In this document: piece after piece, positions 1 through 5,010 of the stretch
Numbering within the stretch: position 1 is the stretch's first letter
Layout: each line of letters opens with the position of its first letter
Origin: an uncultured Bacteroidales bacterium
GTDB taxonomy: Bacteria > Bacteroidota > Bacteroidia > Bacteroidales > Tenuifilaceae
Reading direction: 5' to 3'
Length of the DNA stretch: 5,234 bases
Assembly (NCBI GenBank): GCA_937915475.1
Contig: CALGIR010000359.1
Span: forward strand, 1-5,234
Position numbers and translations under genes: made by a program
Notes under the pieces: model-generated
Told to the model about the DNA's origin: nothing
Database searches by the model: none
Seen by the model: only the letters and a program-made list of their open reading frames with translations

Positions 1-48
1 TGCTATTACGAAACCCGTAAATTCCGCCAGGTCAAACACGCCCTGTTC
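1..48 (-). other. Unidentified coding-like sequence beyond the C39 break
   Basis: Beyond about position 48 the minus strand no longer resembles a C39 domain in any frame. One other frame stays open from about 90 to the left edge, and its last part reads FEQGVFDLAEFTGFVIA, with GC-balanced codons like those of a real gene. This could be the tail of another gene joined to the C39 fragment. The wording is loosely like the C-terminal helices of TolC-type outer-membrane efflux proteins, which would fit an export locus, but 17 residues are far too few to assign a family. The product is unknown, and the sequence left of the window is needed to tell. Confidence 0.25.
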
Positions 49-235
49 GAAAACCAATACTCTCGGCAGCACGGCTAATGCCCCGCATACTTACCCCTTC
101 ACGGGTTATGTGGCTACGCTCGCGCAGCGTTTCGAGGTTATAATGCTTACCGTGATAGCGCGCTACCATCCTTAAACAGGTGGGACCGCAGTCCATGGCA
201 TCAAGTTGGGTGTAGTGGGGGAAAATTTGCGACAT
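32..235 (-). pseudogene. Truncated C39 peptidase domain (5' end of a peptidase-containing ABC transporter gene)
   Basis: The 67-residue product begins like the N-terminus of C39 peptidase-containing ABC transporters, which cut double-glycine leaders at the inner membrane and export the peptide. Residues 7-21 carry the active-site block HYTQLDAMDCGPTCL with catalytic Cys16, followed by GKHYNLETLRERSHITREG and an AAESIGFR block at about 56-63. Homology ends there: a few unrelated residues (TGRV) and a TGA follow. The catalytic His and Asp, the membrane segments and the ATPase are all missing, against roughly 700 residues for a full transporter. The right-hand C39 fragment continues normally at this point, so the break is a junction or deletion rather than a family variant. 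The ATG directly follows the TAG of the DUF6624 gene with no gap, so translation was probably coupled. It is very unlikely to be active alone. Confidence 0.75.
46..159 (-). repeat. Left copy of imperfect direct repeat (C39 5' coding sequence)
   Basis: This stretch aligns without gaps to 5121-5234, in the same orientation and offset by 5075 bp. By hand I count about 15 mismatches in the 104 bp from 56 to 159, near 86% identity, and most changes leave the protein unchanged. Similarity stops abruptly below about 46. On the other side the repeat probably continues past the right window edge, because the left C39 sequence goes on to 235. It is a duplicated gene end, not a transposon terminal repeat. 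Confidence 0.8.
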
Positions 236-1216
236 CTAGTTTATGCTTTTTTCAAAACCCAATAAATACCCTTTTCTAATCCACCTTTTTTTAATCCTGA
301 TATTTTTATTTAAATCGTTTATTCCTGGATAATGAACCCCAAAACGTTTACAATCTTCCTCAAAATTATCCCGTCCAATATAGGCTCTCCTTAGATCAAG
401 ATTAGCAGGATTGCAAATAGGGTAATATTTCATTGGAGAGTTATCAACATTACCTGTATTCTTATTAAACTTAGATTCACTATAGAACTGTGTTCCGTAT
501 ATTTGCATCGGTTTAAGCAAAAAGGGTCCTCTTTTTCTAAAACAGAGAGATCTATCAATCATCATTGCAGCATGTTCTTTCTTCGCTTCACCCTCGTTTG
601 CTGCGTTGATTATGTGAGGTAAATACTTTTTTATCCTATCAGAATGTTGAATGATTAAAAATGCTGCTTTGGCTCCAGTCTCGCCCACCATGGATATTTT
701 GGGCCAGCCGTACTGGGTTACAATCGCTTCAATTCTTGCAACCCTCCCTTTCCAGTCATCGAGGGCAATGGGCTCATACTTTTTATAATTTCTGCGCAGC
801 GTTCTATACCGCTGATCCTCAATGCCCATAAGCCAGAGTTCAACAGCCAAATCGGGGTGAGTAATACCACTATTTTTATCTAAAAATTGCTGCTTTAACC
901 TGCTATCCACTTCACACCATTTGGCCAAATGGTGTAAAGCCTCAAAATCGGTATCGGTATAAATATCTTCAGCCATTGCGCCGTTGTCTATTGCCCTATT
1001 GAGTATTACAGATGCTCTATCAGCCAACCCTTGCAGCGCAAGGTAGCAGGCCATCTGGTAGGGGTAATAAGCCGACGTGGGATGCAGAGCGTATAAGCTG
1101 CTGTAATGGCTAACCGCCATGGGGTAGTTTTGGGGGTTGCGAAACTGAACCGTATCTACCTGCCCAAAGAGCACAAGCCCTGGAAGCATGACCAAAAAAA
1201 AACAAATATGTTTCAT
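236..1216 (-). CDS. Exported DUF6624 protein with TPR-like N-terminal region
   Basis: The 326-residue protein starts with a Sec signal peptide (about residues 1-18, hydrophobic ICFFLVMLPGLVLFG, no lipobox Cys), so it probably acts in the periplasm or envelope. Residues 30-110 look like a short helical TPR-type region (YPYQMACYLALQG, RASVILNRAIDNG). Residues about 125-245 match the DUF6624 pattern: YGWP at 169-172, a VGETGAKAAFLIIQHSD block at 177-193, DR at 221-222 and YGTQF at 240-244. No biochemical function is known to me for DUF6624. The gene starts 13 bp after the GwsS stop, and its TAG touches the ATG of the C39 fragment, so it is an operon member. GC content changes inside the gene: about 48% for 661-1200 and about 33% for 241-660. 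I am fairly sure of the family; a role in peptide maturation or immunity is only guilt by association. Confidence 0.8.
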   Translation of the reverse strand: MKHICFFLVMLPGLVLFGQVDTVQFRNPQNYPMAVSHYSSLYALHPTSAYYPYQMACYLALQGLADRASVILNRAIDNGAMAEDIYTDTDFEALHHLAKWCEVDSRLKQQFLDKNSGITHPDLAVELWLMGIEDQRYRTLRRNYKKYEPIALDDWKGRVARIEAIVTQYGWPKISMVGETGAKAAFLIIQHSDRIKKYLPHIINAANEGEAKKEHAAMMIDRSLCFRKRGPFLLKPMQIYGTQFYSESKFNKNTGNVDNSPMKYYPICNPANLDLRRAYIGRDNFEEDCKRFGVHYPGINDLNKNIRIKKRWIRKGYLLGFEKSIN

Positions 1217-1229
1217 AAGGGTTACTTTT

Positions 1230-2294
1230 TTATTCTACATGGTTAACAATAAGCCAATCTTCCACAGATATATATCCTTTTTGTCCTTGCCACTTGGCAA
1301 TATAAGGATTGTAGGTACACTTGGCGGGCTGGGAGTAGATATTGTTTTTATCTTTTATAAAAACCCTGCAATCCATACAAATGTATCTGAACTCACAATC
1401 TTTACACACTTCAATTTGGTCTTTTGTTATCTTCCATAATTCCTTGAAAAGAAGGGTGTCAAGAACTGTTCTTATTGTTGTATCTTTGATGTTTCCAAAA
1501 GATTTTTCGCTAGACGGACAATTCTTAATATCTCCATTTGTGTCAATAGCAATCTTTCTATTCAAACACCCATTATAACTATTGCTTTCACAAAAGAAAG
1601 TTTTATTAACTATGAAATTATTCGGATGAATAACTCCACAAAAATTATCATCAACAATGTTGTTTGAATTATGACATAACGGCAAAGTTCTACCATTATC
1701 CAAAAAACAGACATCATTATGTATAGATGAATACAGGAAGAATGATGTTATTCTTGGGTTCAACTTCACTAAGTCATGATAATTTGAGTTGGTTCTACTA
1801 GAAGAATAAGGCAATATAATTTCAATGCCTTTAATTTTTGAAGCGACAAACTCTTTTAAGATATCTATCAACTCTAAATCAGTGATGGGGTAAAAAAACC
1901 GTAATTGTAAGCCTTTGCAATTTAATTGATCCAAACAATCCGATATAACCCTATAGTTATGATTGGATTGTTTGTCACAAATTATTGCATTTGAAATCAA
2001 GGAACTTGAATGCCAACTTAAACTCATGCGAGGAAACAAAGAAGGATTATCGGCATAAAAAGCAAATTCATTCTGAATTAAAAAGTCAATATATTCGTGA
2101 ATTACTGAATCATATTGATTATTATAATGCTTCTTTATTTCCTCCGTAGACAATCCATCACATTCAAGAACTAAATCTACTAAACTATTGGGAACAAACT
2201 TATATGACTGCCTAGTTAAATCTAATATTATACCTCGACAATATCCCTTAATAACTTTAGCGTCTTCGAAGAATTTTACTTTTAATTTCTGCAT
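1230..2294 (-). CDS. gwsS: Grasp-with-spasm system SPASM-domain peptide maturase
   Basis: This 354-residue cytosolic protein is expected to act with GwsG on the small precursors upstream. Its C-terminus is a SPASM iron-sulfur domain: C243, then GDIKNC ending at C259, then C297-x2-C300-x5-C306-x2-C309 and C326, close to the spacing of SPASM auxiliary clusters. Residues 1-90 look like a PqqD-type peptide-recognition region (FFEDAKVIKGYCRGIILDLT; VDLVLECDGLSTEEI). The middle (about 90-240) sits where a radical-SAM barrel would be, but I see no CxxxCxxC; the expected place reads SSSLISNAIICDKQSN. The reaction is therefore uncertain: it may be a SPASM protein that has lost radical-SAM chemistry or uses it differently. 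The start follows a 119-bp gap after gwsG, and codons are AT-rich. The family name rests on the partner gene, length and SPASM pattern. Confidence 0.87.
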   Translation of the reverse strand: MQKLKVKFFEDAKVIKGYCRGIILDLTRQSYKFVPNSLVDLVLECDGLSTEEIKKHYNNQYDSVIHEYIDFLIQNEFAFYADNPSLFPRMSLSWHSSSLISNAIICDKQSNHNYRVISDCLDQLNCKGLQLRFFYPITDLELIDILKEFVASKIKGIEIILPYSSSRTNSNYHDLVKLNPRITSFFLYSSIHNDVCFLDNGRTLPLCHNSNNIVDDNFCGVIHPNNFIVNKTFFCESNSYNGCLNRKIAIDTNGDIKNCPSSEKSFGNIKDTTIRTVLDTLLFKELWKITKDQIEVCKDCEFRYICMDCRVFIKDKNNIYSQPAKCTYNPYIAKWQGQKGYISVEDWLIVNHVE

Positions 2295-2413
2295 TAAATT
2301 AAAAGTTTGATATGTTCTTGTAAAATTTCACACCTACATTGTAATTGTCAGTTCTGAGTTGTTTGCAACTACTATTTCTATAGTATAGAACATACTCAAC
2401 TCGTTTCATTTTT
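2295..2413 (-). other. gwsG-gwsS intergenic region with small stem-loops
   Basis: This 119-bp AT-rich gap is the only sizeable space between the two maturase genes in an otherwise tight operon. It holds two neighbouring short perfect hairpins, AGTTG-tttg-CAACT (2357-2370) and ACTAT-ttct-ATAGT (2371-2384). Neither is followed by a clear U-tract on the minus strand, so they are weak candidates for a terminator and may instead be an mRNA processing or stability element. I saw no TAnnTTTG promoter element and no open frame of useful size. Confidence 0.4.
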
Positions 2414-3376
2414 CTAAAGCAAAACGGTATTATTTGTCTTAATCTTACTTTCATGTCGTTCAATTAGATGTTCAGCAACGCTTTTTTCAAGATAATAATT
2501 ACAGGCTTGTGAAATCATTCCAAACTGGCCAACTGGGTTGACTTCTAAAAAAACGTATCGATTAAATTTATCATATATCATATCAATTGAGCCAGAACTT
2601 AAATCTAAATCACGCATAAGCATACGTAATTTGTGCTGTACTTTTAATGGTAATATAAAAGGAACCTGCCGATTAGGTTTATCAGGTCTATAATGTCGGT
2701 AATCGACAGCCGTTCTATCATCCATTTGAGAGAATATTGCCATGCAATAAAAATCATTATTAAGCAGAAAGGCTCGAATTTCAAACTTTTTGTCTATATA
2801 TTCTTGAAACAAACTTGGTAAAAACGTTGGTTCCGCAGCATCAATTTCTTCCTTTTCTAAAAACCTTGTGTAGGATGCGAAAGTAGCTTTATGTTTTGCA
2901 AGAACCAATGGATCTGACAAGGGCTTTGTGATAATCTTTTCGTGTTTTTCTCGAAAATTCAAAAGTGAAATCTTTGAACTAGTAATAATAGTTTGGGGAA
3001 TTATTAATCCAACTTTACATGCAACGCTTAACATATCTATTTTAGTAACCTGTAAATCTGTTGGCTTATTAATAATAAAGCAATTGTTGTTGGTAGCGGC
3101 CAAGTATTTTTTTAATATACCCTGCTCTTGCTCGACAGCATACTGGATTTTAGTGGTTTTTCCCAACTTAGCATTCCAGCGTCTAAACCAAACAACATCA
3201 TCCTTATGAAGATAATCTCTTTCTACTTTCGTTGAATCACCAAATGAAATATCCGTAAAATTGTCAAAATCTAAAGGGAAATTATTGACTCTTCTAACTG
3301 TATACCCATACCAAGTTAGCCAATTTTGAACTTCATCCGATGTAGTATCGCTATCGTTAGTATAGATGACAATCAT
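2414..3376 (-). CDS. gwsG: Grasp-with-spasm system ATP-grasp peptide maturase
   Basis: This 320-residue cytosolic ATP-grasp ligase resembles the enzymes that form ester or amide bonds on Asp/Glu side chains of precursor peptides (graspetide/microviridin-type chemistry); linkage of this exact type is inferred. The N-terminal pre-ATP-grasp part (1-95) includes DDVVWFRRWNAK at 59-70. The ATP-grasp region shows TKIDMLSVACKVGLIIPQTI (111-130), a nucleotide-binding Lys candidate in IITKPLSD (148-155), QEYIDKKFEIRAF (191-203), SGSIDMIYD (261-269) and the metal-binding FLEVNPVGQFG (276-286, with E278 and N280). Length is normal for the family and nothing is missing. Its ATG overlaps the stop of the upstream gene (ATGA), indicating translational coupling. 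Codons are AT-rich (near 32% GC in sampled lines), unlike the C39 flanks. Confidence 0.92.
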   Translation of the reverse strand: MIVIYTNDSDTTSDEVQNWLTWYGYTVRRVNNFPLDFDNFTDISFGDSTKVERDYLHKDDVVWFRRWNAKLGKTTKIQYAVEQEQGILKKYLAATNNNCFIINKPTDLQVTKIDMLSVACKVGLIIPQTIITSSKISLLNFREKHEKIITKPLSDPLVLAKHKATFASYTRFLEKEEIDAAEPTFLPSLFQEYIDKKFEIRAFLLNNDFYCMAIFSQMDDRTAVDYRHYRPDKPNRQVPFILPLKVQHKLRMLMRDLDLSSGSIDMIYDKFNRYVFLEVNPVGQFGMISQACNYYLEKSVAEHLIERHESKIKTNNTVLL

Positions 3377-4224
3377 TTTTTTTCTTTAAAAAGTTCTAAC
3401 TTAATCATAGCATTACCAACCCTTTGGTCTTTATGCAAAGGTAGGCATTGCTCCCATTTTTGGGTTTTGAAAATAAATGACCACGTTCTGCCATTATTCA
3501 CATCCTCAAAATTTACTCCAAAATTCAAGGTTTTCATTTTTCCATCAGCATCGTTGTGCTCTTCAGTATTGGGCAAAAATTCGATGCCTGCAAATACTCC
3601 ATTTTCTGGGTAAGTAATTCCATATTGTCTCAGACGAACAGAAACCCACTCGTCACCTTTCTGGGGTTGCGCGTATACAGCTTCGGGCAATAAATCTTCT
3701 CCTGGTTCACCACTTTCAGGATTCACAGAATACAACCTAACTCTAAATTTTCTTAAAGAACTCCACTTTCTTATGTAAAAGGATACACTTCCTACTGGTA
3801 ATCCAATAAGGTTGCCTCTCTTGTCGGGTGGTATAAAAAGAGCCATTTGACCTCCTCCAGAAGAACCGTGAGAAGCACGGCTTCTTTTTGTGAAATAGCC
3901 TAAAGGGATTTTCGTTATTCTTTTTGCAGTAACTTCAACAGCGTTTAATTCAAAGGTTTTGGCCTTTAGTTTTATGATTGCTCTACCTCTTTCAAATTCT
4001 AATTCCGCAAATGCTATAGTGTACTGTTCATAGCCTAGACAGCGAAATATTAATGAGTCAATGTTATCGGGAAGAGATAGCTCGCCTTGCTCATTTGTGA
4101 TCCCATTAAATTGAGACGATAGAACAATTGTATACGGAACCGGGTTAAGGCTGCGTGCATCAATTACAGTAACCATTAATTGAGGCTGTAATAATAATAG
4201 TATAAAAGAAATAACAAGGCCCAT
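3373..4224 (-). CDS. Exported CarboxypepD_reg-like (carboxypeptidase-like regulatory) protein
   Basis: The 283-residue protein has a hydrophobic N-terminus (GLVISFILLLL, residues 2-12) that should direct it to the Sec pathway; no lipobox Cys is visible, so it may be periplasmic or anchored by that segment. Residues about 17-90 form the small beta-sandwich found before many Bacteroidota TonB receptors and in free envelope proteins: VTVIDARSLNPVPYTIVL, GITNEQGELSLPD, FRCLGYEQY, then LNAVEVTAKRI. Residues about 125-280 form a second, probably beta-rich domain (VGSVSFYIRKW, FRVRLYSVNPESGEPGEDLL, GVFAGIEFLPN) often seen in such proteins. There is no peptidase active site. The gene lies 29 bp past the stem-loop behind the precursors, and its last codons overlap gwsG by 4 bp. 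Its role in a RiPP locus is unknown; surface display, peptide binding or self-protection are guesses. Confidence 0.8.
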   Translation of the reverse strand: MGLVISFILLLLQPQLMVTVIDARSLNPVPYTIVLSSQFNGITNEQGELSLPDNIDSLIFRCLGYEQYTIAFAELEFERGRAIIKLKAKTFELNAVEVTAKRITKIPLGYFTKRSRASHGSSGGGQMALFIPPDKRGNLIGLPVGSVSFYIRKWSSLRKFRVRLYSVNPESGEPGEDLLPEAVYAQPQKGDEWVSVRLRQYGITYPENGVFAGIEFLPNTEEHNDADGKMKTLNFGVNFEDVNNGRTWSFIFKTQKWEQCLPLHKDQRVGNAMIKLELFKEKK

Positions 4225-4253
4225 ATAAATAAAATATAAGAGAGTGAATAATT

Positions 4254-4283
4254 AGCCCCTTGACAATAGAATATCAAGGGGCT
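4254..4283 (-). terminator. Strong stem-loop between precursor genes and maturase genes (terminator/attenuator)
   Basis: There is a perfect inverted repeat with 10-bp arms (AGCCCCTTGA / TCAAGGGGCT) around a 10-nt AT-rich loop, starting 6 bp after the stop codon of the 64-residue precursor. In minus-strand RNA the stem is followed by AAUUAUUC, AU-rich but not a clean U-tract, so termination is probably partial. The position explains how small precursors could be made in excess over their enzymes by attenuation, or by 3'-end protection of a processed short mRNA. Confidence 0.75.
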
Positions 4284-4289
4284 ACCTAT

Positions 4290-4484
4290 TTAGTCACAAT
4301 TGCAATTGTCTGTTCGAGTCTCATCTGTTCCATTCAATCCCCACCAGTTACGCCTTTGCTCCATTGTAACCCCAGTTTCACCATCTTCATGAATCTGTTC
4401 CCAGTTAGACCAGCCTTTCCCTTGTATCATACTCATATCCATTTCAGATAGGTTTTGTTTTTCAAAACTTTCAATTGGTGTCAT
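4290..4484 (-). CDS. Grasp-with-spasm precursor peptide 1 (GKG-type leader)
   Basis: This 64-residue peptide is probably a substrate of GwsG/GwsS. The leader (1-24) has the pattern FEKQNLSEMDMSMIQGKG, like Bacteroidota double-glycine leaders (L..eM..I.GG) but with GKG where GG is usual. The core begins near W25 and is very polar, with four Trp (25, 28, 47, 48), many Glu/Asp (29, 33, 34, 36, 42, 54, 55, 59), Thr at 37, 40, 53, 56 and 58, R44-R45, and a C-terminal CNCD with Cys 61 and 63. Acidic residues plus Thr/Ser suit ATP-grasp crosslinking, and the two Cys could be targets of the SPASM partner; both are inferences. It starts 19 bp after precursor 2, with no Shine-Dalgarno, as usual in this phylum. 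The cleavage site (after GK or GKG) is unresolved. Confidence 0.8.
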   Translation of the reverse strand: MTPIESFEKQNLSEMDMSMIQGKGWSNWEQIHEDGETGVTMEQRRNWWGLNGTDETRTDNCNCD

Positions 4485-4503
4485 AGTTTAATGTATTAAA
4501 ATA

Positions 4504-4731
4504 TTAACAATAATCAATATTTACACAATAGTCATCTGTAGGGTTCCCAAAAATTGTGTATCGCCTCATAATGTTGTACGTTTGGATTGTACCATCAGCA
4601 TATGTATACACTTCGGCAACATCTACGCGCCAACCACCTCCTTCAATAAACTTCATTTCATCGGAAGTTAGCTGTTGGAATTTACAATCATTTAAACTTT
4701 CCATAAACTTAGTATTATTTACCCTACTCAT
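4504..4731 (-). CDS. Grasp-with-spasm precursor peptide 2 (GG leader)
   Basis: This 75-residue peptide is the first gene of the visible transcription unit. The leader runs to G31-G33 and has the classic form KFMESLNDCKFQQLTSDEMK followed by FIEGGG, the type recognised by C39 peptidase/ABC exporters. The core from about G33/W34 is rich in Tyr (42, 44, 52, 58, 68, 74), contains R56-R57, and ends with Cys69 and the C-terminal residue Cys75 (PTDDYCVNIDYC). It shares with precursor 1 the I-x-G-x-G-W junction, a mid-core RR, and a TD-(D/N) stretch just before the first C-terminal Cys, so the two look like diverged paralogues. There are many Asp/Glu and Thr residues, suiting an ATP-grasp substrate. 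The ATG at 4731 follows a hairpin by only 3 nt, which may control its translation. The final modification pattern cannot be read from sequence. Confidence 0.8.
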   Translation of the reverse strand: MSRVNNTKFMESLNDCKFQQLTSDEMKFIEGGGWRVDVAEVYTYADGTIQTYNIMRRYTIFGNPTDDYCVNIDYC

Positions 4732-4734
4732 TTG

Positions 4735-4761
4735 GGACTATCCCGGGCTTTTCGGAAGTCC
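4735..4761 (-). promoter_or_regulatory. Stem-loop abutting the precursor 2 start codon
   Basis: In minus-strand RNA, GGACUUCC pairs with GGAUAGUCC (8 bp, one bulged U) around a 10-nt loop. The stem ends 3 nt before the AUG of precursor 2. A helix at that place would cover the ribosome landing site and could limit or switch translation. It also belongs to a GC-rich patch (4742-4794) with further self-complementary pieces, such as CCCTT...AAGGG and the palindrome TGGGCCCA. No known riboswitch fold was recognised. Confidence 0.45.
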
Positions 4762-4807
4762 GCCCACCAACCCAACCCTTGGGCCCATTAAGGGAGTTTT
4801 AGTATAC

Positions 4808-4815
4808 CAAAGGTA
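4808..4815 (-). promoter_or_regulatory. Possible Bacteroidota -7 promoter element
   Basis: The minus strand reads TACCTTTG, matching the Bacteroidota -7 consensus TAnnTTTG. Transcription would begin near 4801, giving a leader of about 70 nt that includes the hairpin next to the precursor start. The upstream -33 TTTG motif is not clearly present at the right distance (the area reads ACATGTGGTG), so the call rests on one 8-bp match and on its position before the precursors. Confidence 0.35.
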
Positions 4816-4820
4816 ACTCG

Positions 4821-4847
4821 GCTCAGGGACACCACATGTCCCCGAGC
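4821..4847 (-). repeat. 11-bp hairpin, REP-like or regulatory
   Basis: Minus-strand RNA forms an 11-bp stem, GCUCGGGGACA with UGUCCCUGAGC, around the loop UGUGG. All positions pair on this strand through one G-U wobble, while the plus strand would carry an A-C mismatch, so the fold may matter in minus-strand RNA. No U-tract follows, so it is not a standard terminator. It could be an interspersed REP-like hairpin element, or, if the TACCTTTG promoter just downstream is real, a repressor site within the promoter spacer. Confidence 0.5.
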
Positions 4848-4856
4848 GACTTCCAG

Positions 4857-4874
4857 ACATGTTGTATAACATGT
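4857..4874. promoter_or_regulatory. Perfect 7-bp dyad, operator-like
   Basis: ACATGTT-gtat-AACATGT is a perfect inverted repeat with 7-bp arms and a 4-bp centre, lying 43 to 60 bp upstream of the TACCTTTG element. The size and symmetry suit a dimeric regulator, but no regulator gene is visible in the window. A further ACATGT occurs at 4834-4839 inside the neighbouring hairpin. Function is unproven. Confidence 0.35.
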
Positions 4875-5010
4875 TTTACTTGCCGTAAATCATAAGGCGT
4901 TGCTGTGGGGTAAATACGTGTATCTGTTAATGTTGATGTTCGGATTAATAAAATGATGTTTTTTTAGAAGCCCGAACCCATTAGTGGCTATGTTGTTTAC
5001 TATGCGCATA

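Larger units (their letters stand above)
4732..5010. other. 279-bp non-coding, structure-rich upstream region
   Basis: This stretch separates the right-hand C39 fragment from the precursors. It contains the start-proximal stem-loop, a GC-rich patch, the possible -7 element, the 11-bp hairpin and the ACATGTT dyad. The part from 4875 to 5010 shows no clear element. A 39-codon frame (5009 to 4890, minus) starts by overlapping the C39 stop region, but it shows no leader motif or family signature and is not called. Confidence 0.6.

Noticed and set aside
1..60. Firm assignment of the left-edge frame to a TolC-family gene
   Set aside because: Only about 17 residues are visible and the resemblance is loose, so it is kept as an unidentified coding-like segment.
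1188..1578. Plus-strand open frames at 1188-1439 and 1342-1578
   Set aside because: They lie antisense within gwsS, its gap and the DUF6624 start, have no family features, and are composed as mirror images of an AT-rich gene.
2928..3613. Plus-strand open frames at 2928-3209 and 3326-3613
   Set aside because: They are antisense to the well-supported ATP-grasp and CarboxypepD_reg-like genes, and their sequences show no domain signal.
4260..4816. Plus-strand open frames at 4260-4451 and 4556-4816
   Set aside because: They are shadows of the two precursor genes, whose leader motifs clearly set the minus strand as coding.
4732..4860. Integron attC-like or riboswitch identity for the hairpin-rich region
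   Set aside because: No GTTRRRY/RYYYAAC core-site pair framing the hairpins and no recognisable riboswitch core was found; only generic stem-loops can be supported.
4890..5009. 39-codon minus-strand frame beginning MRIVNNIATNG
   Set aside because: It overlaps the end region of the C39 fragment and lacks a GG-type leader end, a Cys-rich tail or any other precursor mark; chance is enough to explain it.
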